Shown: positions 1 through 7,797, counted from the first letter of the stretch. The stretch: 38,664 nt of DNA from Gammaproteobacteria bacterium (GCA_026196615.1 JAPHSW010000076.1:1-38664); one strand, 5' to 3'. Translations and numbers: made by a program. Notes: generated from the letters alone by a model not told the origin.

Positions 1-75
1 AGAGCCATGGATAACTTTGGCTTAAATAGGCTGAATAAAGAGCAAAAACAAAAAATTGAGAGTAAAATCAGTTGA
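1..75 (+). CDS. C-terminal fragment of unknown protein (5' end outside window)
   Basis: Frame 1 is open from the window edge to a TGA at 73-75 and gives a 24-residue, charged, helix-like tail ending in KIESKIS. The other two plus-strand frames close early. There is no start codon with a ribosome binding site that would make it a complete small gene. I do not recognise the family, and the call rests only on the open frame and its plausible composition. Confidence 0.3.
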   Translation, partial: RAMDNFGLNRLNKEQKQKIESKIS

Positions 76-95
76 CTTTTAAGGGGCGTCCATAT

Positions 96-332
96 ATGTT
101 CTATAATTTAATTTATATTGGCTTTAACAAAGAAAAAGAAGTCGATTGATATAAATCAGAAAAATGACTTAGGGCAGTTTTAAAGGAAAAAAATGGTTAT
201 TATTGTGTCTGGAAAAAATAGTATGATGGTTGCTGGGATAATCATTTGTCTATTATAGATATCGCCCCAGTTAAAGTCATTTTTGGTTCAAGGCATAATT
301 ATTGAATTGAGCGTACATGGTACAATGGATAA
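96..332 (+). pseudogene. Decayed short ORF with four internal stops
   Basis: One frame from the ATG at 96 runs to a TAA at 330-332 and is interrupted by TGA at 147, TGA at 165, TAG at 219 and TGA at 303. Between the stops the translation looks protein-like, for example LRAVLKEKNGYYCVWKK and DNHLSIIDIAPVKVIFGS. All four stops lie one G-to-A change away from TGG (Trp), as expected for a gene decaying in an AT-biased genome. No family is recognised. Chance cannot be excluded for about 78 codons. Recoding is unlikely, because neighbouring genes end normally in TAA and some in TGA. Confidence 0.35.
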
Positions 333-389
333 CCGTAAAGAGCCTAATCATTAACGGACTCATCTCCATGCACGCATTTTAAACGTTCC

Positions 390-842
390 TTAGGAGTTTT
401 CTACCGCCAGTAATGCCGAAATAACATCATCTTCCAGATTAATTCTATCCGCCAATAACTCACCCACAGAATTCAAGCAGTGTTCTAATTTGCCACAATC
501 CATTTTAGATACATCACTATTGTAGCTATCGTGGAAATCAAGAATTTTTTGTGTATTATCAACAAGTTCTGGATAAACACTATCTGCAATTTTTATCACA
601 CTCTGACGACGCTCTTTATTTTCTTCCAAATAATTATAAAGGTTAAAATGTGCTTTGGCGCTATAATCAACCATGGATTCACAAAAATCTTCTAAAACTT
701 CCTGAAGGGTTTCATTCATTTCAAATGGTTGATAAGACATAACATCTTTGTACTGAGCCAAAGTTTCAGTGCGTGAATTAATCAAAGATTCAACTATGCT
801 ACGTGATTGAACTCGACGTTCTTTTACTACTGTATCAACCAT
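390..842 (-). CDS. rsd: Rsd/AlgQ family anti-sigma-70 regulator
   Basis: This 150-residue protein is probably a sigma-70-binding regulator that sequesters RpoD in stationary phase or under stress (family knowledge). The match to E. coli Rsd is visible by eye in two blocks: LEDFCESMVDYSAKAHFNLY (about residues 50-69) against LDDFCQSLVDYLSAGHFSIY, and YPELVDNTQKILDFHDSY (about 90-107) against WPQLEANTQQIMDYYDS. The length is close to the family's usual 155-160. It is predicted to be a cytoplasmic helical bundle. The ATG at 840-842 is preceded by AGGAAA at good spacing. It is divergent from the cheV-like gene across a 400-bp AT-rich gap. In some pseudomonads AlgQ also affects alginate and virulence genes, but nothing here shows that role. 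Confidence 0.88.
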   Translation of the reverse strand: MVDTVVKERRVQSRSIVESLINSRTETLAQYKDVMSYQPFEMNETLQEVLEDFCESMVDYSAKAHFNLYNYLEENKERRQSVIKIADSVYPELVDNTQKILDFHDSYNSDVSKMDCGKLEHCLNSVGELLADRINLEDDVISALLAVENS

Positions 843-1127
843 TTTAATTTTCCTATCAATTGCTTATTTTATTCATAGTCCAATGCGTAAACACTCACTA
901 TTTAATCATTGATTTATGAACTTATAATATCTTTTTTCACATCTTACCTATAATTTTGTCAAAAATCGAAAAATTTCTATATTTTCCAAGTATATAATAA
1001 GTTAACTATGTTCTAACATCCCTAAATTATAAAGGTAAATATAAAAAATTTGATCTTGGAAAAAAGCTAATTTCTATACTATAGTTACATAAGCATTAGT
1101 ATTTTACTTTTAGAGTGCCAAGTGAAT
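843..1127. other. AT-rich divergent intergenic region between rsd and cheV
   Basis: No ORF or RNA gene is visible. It must hold the rsd promoter (minus strand). I could not pick a convincing -35/-10 pair because the whole stretch is A/T-rich. The cheV-side promoter lies just to the right of it. Confidence 0.4.
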
Positions 1128-1154
1128 TAAAGTTATTTATTTAATTGCCGTTAT
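1128..1154 (+). promoter_or_regulatory. FliA (sigma-28)-like promoter for cheV
   Basis: TAAAGTTA at 1128-1135, an 11-base spacer, then GCCGTTAT at 1147-1154. The flagellar sigma-28 consensus is TAAAGTTT-N11-GCCGATAA, so the spacing is exact and 13 of 16 bases match. It lies about 90 bases upstream of the start of a chemotaxis coupling gene, which is the class of gene FliA usually transcribes. Confidence 0.7.
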
Positions 1155-1244
1155 ACCTGAGTAACAAAACAAAGAGTCGAACTAAAAAGCATTATATTTT
1201 GCAGTCAGGGAAATATCCTGTGTATTAATTAAGAGAAACAAACT

Positions 1245-2219
1245 ATGCCTAATTTTATCCAATCTGTCGATGAGCGTACAAACCTTGCAGGAACTAATAG
1301 ACTTGAAGTTCTACTCTTCAGCTTAGGTAAAGATGATTCAACAGAAAGACAGGAAGTTTATGGTATAAATGTTTTTAAAGTTCGAGAAGTCATGCAGGTG
1401 CCTGATATAACCCACGCGCCCGATATGCCAAGTTCAGTTGAAGGTATGACCAGTCTTCGCGGTACCATGGTACCAGTCGTTAATCTCCCGAAATTCTGCG
1501 GCCTCAATGTGTCTGCTGAACCCCAGATTCTTATTGTCACTGAGTACAACAAACACATGCAGGGATTTTTAGTAGACTCTGTTGAAAATATTCTACGTTT
1601 ACAATGGAATGATATTAAAGTACCACCACAAATGATGTCTGATCGGCTTGGTGGCTTAGTCACCGCAGTGACCGAATTAAAAGATGGCCGAATCGCAATG
1701 ATTATGGATGTCGAAAAAGTACTGGCTGAAACTGCTCACTTTGCTCAAGAAGAATCCTATTATGAAGACATATCAACTCTTGAGGGACAAGGATTCACCG
1801 TCATGTATGCCGATGATTCTTCAGTTGCACGTTCACAAATTGAACGAACTCTTGATCATATGGGCATATCACATGTCAGTGCAATGAATGGTGCCGAGGC
1901 CTGGAATAAACTGAAAGAAATTGCTTCAAGAGCAGAGACAACAGGGCTTCCTGTAAAAGACTACATCCAGGCAATTTTAACTGACGTTGAAATGCCTGAA
2001 ATGGATGGCTATGTACTAACAAAACATATTAAAAATGACCCTCGCTTTGAAGGAATACCGGTTATCATGCATTCATCACTCTCAGCAGATGCCAATATGT
2101 CTTTGGGTAGAGGAGTTGGTGCGGATGCTTATGTCGCTAAATTTGAACCTAAAGAATTATCAAATAAATTGGTCGATATCCTCAACCATAATACAAAAGC
2201 TCTGGAAAATAACTCTTAA
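1245..2219 (+). CDS. cheV: CheV-type chemotaxis coupling protein (CheW + receiver)
   Basis: This 324-residue protein links chemoreceptors to the CheA kinase and can be tuned by phosphorylation (family role). An N-terminal CheW-like domain covers about residues 15-165; SLRGTMVPVVNLPKF near 70-84 is the typical CheW core. A receiver domain covers about 184-316, with acidic pocket D190/D191, phosphoacceptor D247 (ILTDVEMPEMDG), S277 at the Thr/Ser position and K299. All key receiver residues are intact. The ATG at 1245 has an AAGAGA site at normal spacing. It appears monocistronic, with a FliA-like promoter upstream and a hairpin downstream. No other chemotaxis gene is in the window, so it works with a system encoded elsewhere. 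Confidence 0.93.
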   Translation: MPNFIQSVDERTNLAGTNRLEVLLFSLGKDDSTERQEVYGINVFKVREVMQVPDITHAPDMPSSVEGMTSLRGTMVPVVNLPKFCGLNVSAEPQILIVTEYNKHMQGFLVDSVENILRLQWNDIKVPPQMMSDRLGGLVTAVTELKDGRIAMIMDVEKVLAETAHFAQEESYYEDISTLEGQGFTVMYADDSSVARSQIERTLDHMGISHVSAMNGAEAWNKLKEIASRAETTGLPVKDYIQAILTDVEMPEMDGYVLTKHIKNDPRFEGIPVIMHSSLSADANMSLGRGVGADAYVAKFEPKELSNKLVDILNHNTKALENNS

Positions 2220-2283
2220 TCAGCCCAATAAAGGTTTTATCCTGAAGTTCCGAACTGATATATTTCAAACCACAATTTATTTT

Positions 2284-2314
2284 AAAGGCCTGCTTATGCT
2301 ATAAGCAGGCCTTT
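2284..2314 (+). terminator. Hairpin terminator after cheV
   Basis: A perfect 14-bp stem: AAAGGCCTGCTTAT at 2284-2297 pairs with 2301-2314 across a 3-base loop, 65 bases past the cheV stop. The following T tract is interrupted (ACCTTT), so termination may be incomplete. Confidence 0.75.
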
Positions 2315-2416
2315 ACCTTTCACGCATTAAACGTTATGTTAGCATTAACAATATAAACCATCCTAAAACGGGAAATAGAGGTGATTTTGGTGAATCACAC
2401 CTGAAAGGAATATTTT

Positions 2417-4360
2417 TTGACCGTGACATTAACAAGAAACAGAGTTTTTATCAGCTTCACTCCCTTTTTAGAACTAAAAACCTTGATACTATTTTTATTT
2501 CTATTCATTTTTAGCTCTATTGTTACGCAACCAATATACGCAGCCCCAGAAAACTCTACTTTAGAAAACATTACCAGCACAACAGATGAAAATCAGTATT
2601 TAACTTCAAAAAAACATAATATTACCATTGGTATTTTAAGCCAAACACCCCGTGATTCGATTAAAAATACTCCTTGGCAATTTAGTTTTGATCGTTTAAA
2701 CACTCAGTCAAAATATCATTTTACCCCCCTATTTTTAAATTCTGAAGAATTAGCCGATGCTTTAATGAATGATGAGCTGGATTTTGTTATCTGTGATGCC
2801 ATTAACTATCTCATGTTAGAGAAGCAGTATGGACTCTTAAGCCTGTTAACACGTACGGAACAATATTCTGATCACTATGTCACCTCAGAAGGTTTATCTG
2901 TTCATACTCTTAGCACTAATCCAGACATTACTCGTTTACAAGATTTAAAAGATAAAAATATTGGTGTTATTGACGATAAATCATCCGTGTCATGGCTTTT
3001 TTTAGAAAAATTTTTGTTTAATCATGGGTTAATTGCCGGAACTAACATCAAGATAAGCCCTATACATGATATAAATGAAGCATTTTCTCTCTTACAATCA
3101 AATACTTACGATGTCATTATTTCTAAATCTGGTATACTTGCCAAACATTTATCACAAGACGAAATAAATGCTCTGAGATTGATTAATCCCCGCCGAGGCT
3201 GGCAAGCCCCTTTTTTACACAGTTCTGTCTTAATACCTGAATGGCCGCTTTCAAAAGCCTGGTTTATTGATAACAAATTAGCCAGTCAAGTCGTTTCACT
3301 ACTACTGAACCAGCACAATAATGAATCCAATAATTCACATTCCTATTTTTCCCCACAATATTATTGGGATATTGCACAAAACTACAATGCATTGAACGAA
3401 CTCTTCTTTTTCTCAAACAATATTGAAGATGCTACTGATGTTGAACAAAGCAGTATTTCTCAAAAAATTCAGTACTGGGTCAGTTTTATCATTATTTGCT
3501 TTTTAGTGATCATTTTAATTTTATACCTACGTTCATCAAGAGATTTGAATAATAAACTCACTCTTTCAAAAGAATCCCTGGAACAGGAAATAAAAGAAAG
3601 GCAACATGCTCAGGAACAGGCTTTGACACATCAGGCAGAACTCGCACACGTTGCAAGACTGAGTACGATGGGTGAAATGGCCTCTGGTTTAGCCCATGAA
3701 TTAAATCAGCCACTATCAGCAATACACACATATGTTCAGGGTTGCATACGTCGAATTAATATGGGAAATACTGATCTTGATGCCATTGTTAATGCTCTAA
3801 AGCTTACTGCACAGCAGGCTGATCGTGCGGGGGGCATTATTCGTCGCCTACGAAGCTTTGTTAGAAAAGGTGAATCGCATAAAACCTATAGTGAAATCAA
3901 TCAAATTGTTCATGAAGTAACAGGCTTTCTTGAAACCCAGCTAAAAAACAAACAAGTAGAGCTGAAGCTTGAGTTAGAAGAAGAATTACCTCCTGTACTA
4001 GTCGATATAATTCAAATTGAACAAGTACTGATCAATTTGCTAAAAAATGGCATTGAGTCTATGTCTAATATTGATAAACCCGTTATAATAGTCTCCACCC
4101 GACGTTCAAGCCACAAAATGATAAAATTATGTGTTATTGACAGTGGTCACGGAATCAGTGAAGATAAGCTCAAACGGATTTTTAATCCATTTTTTACAAC
4201 AAAAACCAGCGGAATGGGAATGGGTCTGTCTATTAGTAGCTCAATCATTGAGGCACATGATGGCAAACTGTACGCTGAAAATAACACCGAACAAGGTGCC
4301 CGTTTTTGTTTAACATTACCTATTACGGAAGAACAACTAGGAAATAATAAGAATGAGTAA
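2417..4360 (+). CDS. TtrS-like membrane sensor histidine kinase with PhnD-type periplasmic domain
   Basis: This 647-residue kinase begins with a signal/anchor segment (about 20-43, hydrophobic, ending YAA). A periplasmic substrate-binding-like domain of the phosphate/phosphonate-binding type follows (about 66-320, starting NITIGILSQ). A transmembrane helix (about 354-371), a short coiled linker, a HisKA domain with phospho-acceptor H427 (GLAHELNQPLSAI) and a HATPase domain (N544 in the N box, DSGHGIS at 575-581, GMGMGLS near 599-605) complete it. The architecture matches TtrS, the tetrathionate sensor. The chosen start is TTG at 2417, because AAGGAA at 2405-2410 sits correctly before it and no ATG lies upstream of the signal segment. 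The response-regulator gene overlaps by 8 bases. No tetrathionate reductase genes are adjacent, so the ligand is unknown. Confidence 0.85.
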   Translation: MTVTLTRNRVFISFTPFLELKTLILFLFLFIFSSIVTQPIYAAPENSTLENITSTTDENQYLTSKKHNITIGILSQTPRDSIKNTPWQFSFDRLNTQSKYHFTPLFLNSEELADALMNDELDFVICDAINYLMLEKQYGLLSLLTRTEQYSDHYVTSEGLSVHTLSTNPDITRLQDLKDKNIGVIDDKSSVSWLFLEKFLFNHGLIAGTNIKISPIHDINEAFSLLQSNTYDVIISKSGILAKHLSQDEINALRLINPRRGWQAPFLHSSVLIPEWPLSKAWFIDNKLASQVVSLLLNQHNNESNNSHSYFSPQYYWDIAQNYNALNELFFFSNNIEDATDVEQSSISQKIQYWVSFIIICFLVIILILYLRSSRDLNNKLTLSKESLEQEIKERQHAQEQALTHQAELAHVARLSTMGEMASGLAHELNQPLSAIHTYVQGCIRRINMGNTDLDAIVNALKLTAQQADRAGGIIRRLRSFVRKGESHKTYSEINQIVHEVTGFLETQLKNKQVELKLELEEELPPVLVDIIQIEQVLINLLKNGIESMSNIDKPVIIVSTRRSSHKMIKLCVIDSGHGISEDKLKRIFNPFFTTKTSGMGMGLSISSSIIEAHDGKLYAENNTEQGARFCLTLPITEEQLGNNKNE

Positions 4361-4973
4361 TGATGCCATAGTTTTTATTGTGGATGATGATGAAGCAGTC
4401 AGACAATCAACCGCCTGGCTAATTGAATCGATTGGCTTAAAAGTCACGACATTCACTTGTGCTGATGAATTTTTAGAAAATTATAACAATGAACAAGGCT
4501 GTATTGTTATGGATGTCAGAATGCCTGGCATGAGCGGACTGGAAGCCCAGGAAGAAATGAAAAACAGAGGAATGTCACTACCTCTTATCTTTATTACGGG
4601 TCATGGTGATGTTCCCATGGCCGTTCGTGCCCTTAAACGAGGAGCATTTGACTTTATTGAAAAACCTTTTAATGATCAATTACTTCTTGATGCGGTGCAA
4701 AGAGGTCTCAAGAATAATAGCGAAGCAATGGAATCTTTGATTCAAAATGAATCCATTGATAAACGGATCGCATCTCTTACACCAAGAGAACATGAAGTCA
4801 TGATGCGAGTCACCGAAGGAAAACCCAATAAAGTCATAGCCCATGAGCTAAATGTGAGTATTAAAACCGTAGAGGTTCATCGCGCACGAATGATGGAAAA
4901 GATGGAAGCCAGTTCTGTTGCTCAACTTGTTAAAACAACCATACAAGCCACTAGAAACAACGCCGTTTCTTAA
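4353..4973 (+). CDS. FixJ/TtrR-family response regulator (receiver + LuxR HTH)
   Basis: This 206-residue regulator has an N-terminal receiver domain (about 5-120) with acidic residues D11-D13, phospho-acceptor D54 (VMDVRMPGMSG), T82 and K104. A LuxR/FixJ-type helix-turn-helix (about 140-200, LTPREHEVMMRV then SIKTVEVHRARMMEKM) follows. All phosphotransfer residues are present. Its ATG lies inside the last codons of the kinase gene, so the two are translationally coupled and almost certainly partners. It probably activates transcription of target genes in response to the kinase's periplasmic signal. The targets are not evident here. Confidence 0.92.
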   Translation: MSNDAIVFIVDDDEAVRQSTAWLIESIGLKVTTFTCADEFLENYNNEQGCIVMDVRMPGMSGLEAQEEMKNRGMSLPLIFITGHGDVPMAVRALKRGAFDFIEKPFNDQLLLDAVQRGLKNNSEAMESLIQNESIDKRIASLTPREHEVMMRVTEGKPNKVIAHELNVSIKTVEVHRARMMEKMEASSVAQLVKTTIQATRNNAVS

Positions 4974-5000
4974 TCCCCTCTCACAAGCAAATTAAGACAC

Positions 5001-5036
5001 CCTGTTTGATAGTACATTTTTTTAAAATCAAACAGG
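5001..5036 (+). terminator. Weak hairpin after the response-regulator gene
   Basis: CCTGTTTGAT at 5001-5010 pairs perfectly with ATCAAACAGG at 5027-5036 around a 16-base T/A-rich loop, 28 bases past the stop codon. There is no T tract after the stem, so intrinsic termination is uncertain. Confidence 0.45.
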
Positions 5037-5655
5037 TCTACTCATTTGACTGCGTTATGTTTTATTAATAAATGTGACACACTTCTCATAAGTTTAAATA
5101 TAATCCTTATTTAAGAAGAAAATACCTATCTAATTTATTGTATTTCTTACACTTAAAATAAAGATTAGGGTTTACCCTCTATTTTATTACAACATACCCA
5201 ATTATCTCTCAAGCATCAAGTCAGTATAGTATACGTATTGAAGCAAACGGATAGCATCAATAATAACTATAAAAAAACAGTGATGGAGCACAGGTAAAGG
5301 AATATCTGGAAAGGGAGGCTTATAAATATAATTATAAAGTCATTTTTAATGGAGCTTAAATAATATAAATGGACATTAACCTCCAGGGATATGGAGAACA
5401 TAATTTTCTTTTATATAAGAAAGAAAACTTGTAAAAAGGAAGCACTTAAAATCCAGGGATGGATAAGATTACATAACACCTTTTTTAAAAGAAATGGTTT
5501 TAAGGAGAGCACGGAAGGTTGAATAAAATTAAGGATATCAATAAAAATTATATATGGATATTCTTTTTCTAAGGATAGAAATGAGTAATGGGGGGAGGAT
5601 ACCACCTTTATAATAACGTTCTTTTATTTAGAAAGTTATATGAAGAGTGATTTCC
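5037..5655 (+). other. Long gene-free region with possible non-coding transcript
   Basis: No convincing ORF lies between the two-component genes and the PilZ gene. The stretch is very A/T- and purine-rich, with scattered short repeats (CCAGGGAT near 5392 and 5452) and small hairpins such as TTTTCTTT/AAAGAAAA near 5405-5430. It is immediately followed by a strong plus-strand terminator with no gene upstream of it for about 680 bases. That pattern suggests a non-coding RNA or the remains of a lost gene, but I cannot define a promoter or 5' end. Confidence 0.3.
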
Positions 5656-5717
5656 AAGGCAATAAAACTGACGTAAAATTATAAATACAGGTCAGTTCTA
5701 TTGCCTTTATTTTTTTG
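5656..5717 (+). terminator. Strong intrinsic terminator with no obvious gene upstream
   Basis: A 17-base arm at 5656-5672 (AAGGCAATAAAACTGAC) pairs with 5691-5707 with a single mismatch across an 18-base loop, followed by TATTTTTTT. The T tract is on the plus-strand side only, so it terminates plus-strand transcription arriving from the gene-free region. Confidence 0.75.
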
Positions 5718-5851
5718 TCTCTTTTATTAACCTGAATTTAATTAAGGTTAATGGTTATAAAAGCGACATTCACATCAAAATACCCTTTTTTCTTTGACAT
5801 AAACTTCATATATAGAAAAACAACTCTCTATTCAGAGTAAGGGGCACCAAT

Positions 5852-6184
5852 ATGAATAAGCGCTGGAACAAAAGAAAACCTGCATCCGTCGATCTCGTTA
5901 TTAGCTACCCAGCTTTTGGTCTGTTGCGTGGAAAAGCCGTCAATATCAGCCATGATGGTATGTTTATTGAAACTGCAGCTATTTCACTATGCAATTATTC
6001 CAATATTGATCTGACACTAAGCTTGCCCGAGTTATTTGAATCACCAATTAATATCCAGGCCACTATTATTCATAATACCGACAATGGAATTGGAGTGATG
6101 TTTAGAAATAAAGAAGACAATAGCACTATCGTAAATACGCTTCATCAATACGCCACATCACAAATTCACCAGCAAGCAGTTTAA
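5852..6184 (+). CDS. PilZ-domain protein, probable c-di-GMP receptor
   Basis: This 110-residue single-domain protein carries an N-terminal arginine cluster (RWNKRKP, residues 4-10), resembling the RxxxR half of the c-di-GMP site. It is followed after about 20 residues by NISHDGMFIET (31-41), the (D/N)xSxxG half. A beta-rich PilZ core continues to about residue 100. Both halves of the motif are recognisable, so binding is plausible. The ATG at 5852 follows TAAGGGGC at normal spacing. It is convergent with the pentapeptide gene, only four bases apart. With LapG elsewhere in the window it hints at c-di-GMP control of surface behaviour, but its direct partner is unknown. Confidence 0.8.
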   Translation: MNKRWNKRKPASVDLVISYPAFGLLRGKAVNISHDGMFIETAAISLCNYSNIDLTLSLPELFESPINIQATIIHNTDNGIGVMFRNKEDNSTIVNTLHQYATSQIHQQAV

Positions 6185-6188
6185 TCAC

Positions 6189-6554
6189 TTATTTGTTTTT
6201 ACTGACTTTCTTTCTTTTTACTCGAATTCGTGTTCCATGCTCAAGGGATAAAAGCAGTTCCTGAGCTGAAATTTCAACAGGAAAATAAGTGCCTGAGATT
6301 TTAGCACCATTAATACTTGCTCCATCTAATAATGAACCTCTAAAATCAATTCCTCTCAGGTCCGTCATTCTAAAATAAGCACCCCTAAAATCCAGTCCTA
6401 CTGCATCAATTCCTTTCAAATCAAGAGAACGAAAATCACATGATTTTAAATTACAATACTCACCTGCCTGTTTTTTTGCATTGAATTCATCAATTTTTCC
6501 TGCTCTTATAAGTTGATACATTGGATCATTTGAAATTGCTGGCTCATTATTCAT
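6189..6554 (-). CDS. Pentapeptide-repeat protein
   Basis: This 121-residue protein has A(D/N)LXX-type repeats spanning about residues 35-92 (LKSCDFRSLDLKGIDAVGLD, then GIDFRGSLLDGASINGAKIS). These are expected to fold as a short right-handed quadrilateral beta-helix. A short helical N-terminus and a basic C-terminal tail (RIRVKRKKVSKNK) flank the repeats. There is no signal peptide or membrane segment. It is the last of three minus-strand genes, 42 bases after the DUF4442 gene, with a GGTAGAAG site before the ATG. Pentapeptide proteins range from gyrase protectors to structural scaffolds. The repeat block here is too short for a Qnr-like DNA mimic, so no function is assigned. Confidence 0.8.
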   Translation of the reverse strand: MNNEPAISNDPMYQLIRAGKIDEFNAKKQAGEYCNLKSCDFRSLDLKGIDAVGLDFRGAYFRMTDLRGIDFRGSLLDGASINGAKISGTYFPVEISAQELLLSLEHGTRIRVKRKKVSKNK

Positions 6555-6596
6555 TTTCTTCTACCTGATTCGATAATATCTATTTGTAATTGTAGT

Positions 6597-7079
6597 CTAT
6601 GTGTTATTAATTGTCCTTGTTCGCGGTACATAACCTTCGGGTCTTATCGCTACTCTACATGTAATTTCAGTACATATCTGCCCAGATATATCATAAAAAC
6701 CATATTCAAAAACTGGATTGGAACGTCCCTTTTGATCCATTTCATCTCTGATTTTAAGTAACTGTTCATCCGAAAAAATAAATCGTAACTCCAAATCTGT
6801 ACGCCCTTCACGGACAAAATTCAACTGTAAATTCCGAGTCCAAACTTCACAACCTGGAAAAGATTTTAAACAGGCCAAAGCAGCAATTGGATCAGCAAGT
6901 GAAGCTTGAAAACCACCAAACATCCCTCCTCCAGGATTTTTGGACAGGCGAGTCAAAGGTAATTTAATATAAACCTTGCGCCATAGAGGGTCCATTTTCA
7001 ATACCTTAATTTTCATCAACCAAAATGGTGGATAAAATTTAAGTCGTGTTGCTGGTGAAAAAAATTTCAACAAATTCAT
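6597..7079 (-). CDS. DUF4442 hotdog-fold protein (thioesterase-like)
   Basis: This 160-residue protein resembles the DUF4442 branch of the hotdog superfamily. A helical N-terminus (KFYPPFWLMKIKV) is followed by the GGGMFGGFQASLADPIAALAC segment (about 50-70), the position of the hotdog helix, and beta strands with NLQLNFVREGRTDLELRF (about 83-100). The family includes acyl-CoA or acyl-ACP thioesterase-like members, but the catalytic acid is not obvious, so activity and substrate are open. It overlaps the upstream DUF2835 gene by one base (TAATG), showing translational coupling. Confidence 0.75.
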   Translation of the reverse strand: MNLLKFFSPATRLKFYPPFWLMKIKVLKMDPLWRKVYIKLPLTRLSKNPGGGMFGGFQASLADPIAALACLKSFPGCEVWTRNLQLNFVREGRTDLELRFIFSDEQLLKIRDEMDQKGRSNPVFEYGFYDISGQICTEITCRVAIRPEGYVPRTRTINNT

Positions 7080-7303
7080 TAGTTAGAAATACGTTCCATA
7101 TTGATCATTTTGTTATTATCATCAAAAGTGATTCTAAAGCTACCATTCACTCCAAACTGATCAACATGTTTTTGCAGAGCATTGGCAGGAAATTGAATAG
7201 TCTTTCCTCCTGCCATGGTTACTATCACAGAATTAACTTCTCCTTGATAATAACGAAGGTACTCCTCTACACTTATTTCAAGTCTGAAACGAACTTCATT
7301 CAT
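7079..7303 (-). CDS. DUF2835 family protein
   Basis: This 74-residue protein matches the small DUF2835 family of gammaproteobacteria. Its hallmarks are ISVEEYLRYYQGEVNSVIV near the start, then IQFPANALQKHV and FRITFDDNNKMINMERI near the end. It is predicted to be a small cytoplasmic beta-rich protein, and the family has no known function. It is the first gene of the minus-strand trio, overlapping the DUF4442 gene by one base. Its promoter should lie in the 180-bp divergent gap to the SAP-like gene. The ribosome binding site is weak. Confidence 0.8.
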   Translation of the reverse strand: MNEVRFRLEISVEEYLRYYQGEVNSVIVTMAGGKTIQFPANALQKHVDQFGVNGSFRITFDDNNKMINMERISN

Positions 7304-7482
7304 TTTTTAACACCATAATACTCTTTTTTATTCATTCAATTTATTTTAATCTATTTTTTTCATTTTTTAATTGTATTTTAATAATTTTATACTAGAATCC
7401 CCTTATTGGAAAAAGCATCTGTATCAAACACCAACTTTATTAATTAATAAATTACTGAATTTACCCTAAAGGAATACCACAC

Positions 7483-7692
7483 ATGAAAATGCAAGACATC
7501 AGAAAAATCGCTAAACAAAATGGATTAAAAACTGGAAAATTAAATAAAACATTATTAGTAAAACAAATTCAAATCACTGAAGGTAACTTTGATTGTTTTG
7601 CTTCTGCATCAAATGACTACTGTGATCAATCAGACTGTATATGGAAGGATGATTGTTTTACTCTGGCGAAGAAAAAAGTAGCAATTTCCTAA
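7483..7692 (+). CDS. Small SAP-like, cysteine-containing protein
   Basis: This 69-residue protein has an N-terminal SAP-like helix-extended loop-helix (about 2-32: DIRKIAKQNGLKTGKLNKTL), a fold often used for nucleic-acid binding. The C-terminal part carries four cysteines, C38-x8-C47-x4-C52-x5-C58, which could hold a metal. Similar small SAP plus Cys-cluster proteins occur in other environmental bacteria (from memory). The ATG follows AAAGGAATACCACAC, a good site. It stands alone, divergent from the DUF2835 operon and followed by a hairpin shared with hrpA. A DNA- or RNA-binding role is inference. Confidence 0.65.
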   Translation: MKMQDIRKIAKQNGLKTGKLNKTLLVKQIQITEGNFDCFASASNDYCDQSDCIWKDDCFTLAKKKVAIS

Positions 7693-7744
7693 GGCGTTGG
7701 TTAATTCGGTAGTGGGTTAACCCTAGGTACAACTATTAGCTATA

Positions 7745-7772
7745 TCCTTTTTCTCACTTGTGGGAAAAAGGA
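7745..7772. terminator. Hairpin between convergent SAP-like gene and hrpA
   Basis: TCCTTTTTCTCAC at 7745-7757 pairs with GTGGGAAAAAGGA at 7760-7772 (one G-T pair, 2-base loop). It sits between two convergent genes and carries A and T runs within the stem, so it probably serves both directions. Confidence 0.65.
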
Positions 7773-7797
7773 ATCAAGTATGCGTTATAAACCATAT

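Noticed and set aside
96-332. TGA read as tryptophan or selenocysteine
   Set aside because: Other genes here use TGA as a normal stop, a TAG also interrupts the frame, and no SECIS-like hairpin follows the TGA codons.
5411-5605. 64-residue minus-strand ORF in the gene-free region
   Set aside because: Low-complexity, hydrophobic and Ile/Leu-rich composition, no ribosome binding site, and it lies inside a region that a plus-strand terminator closes.
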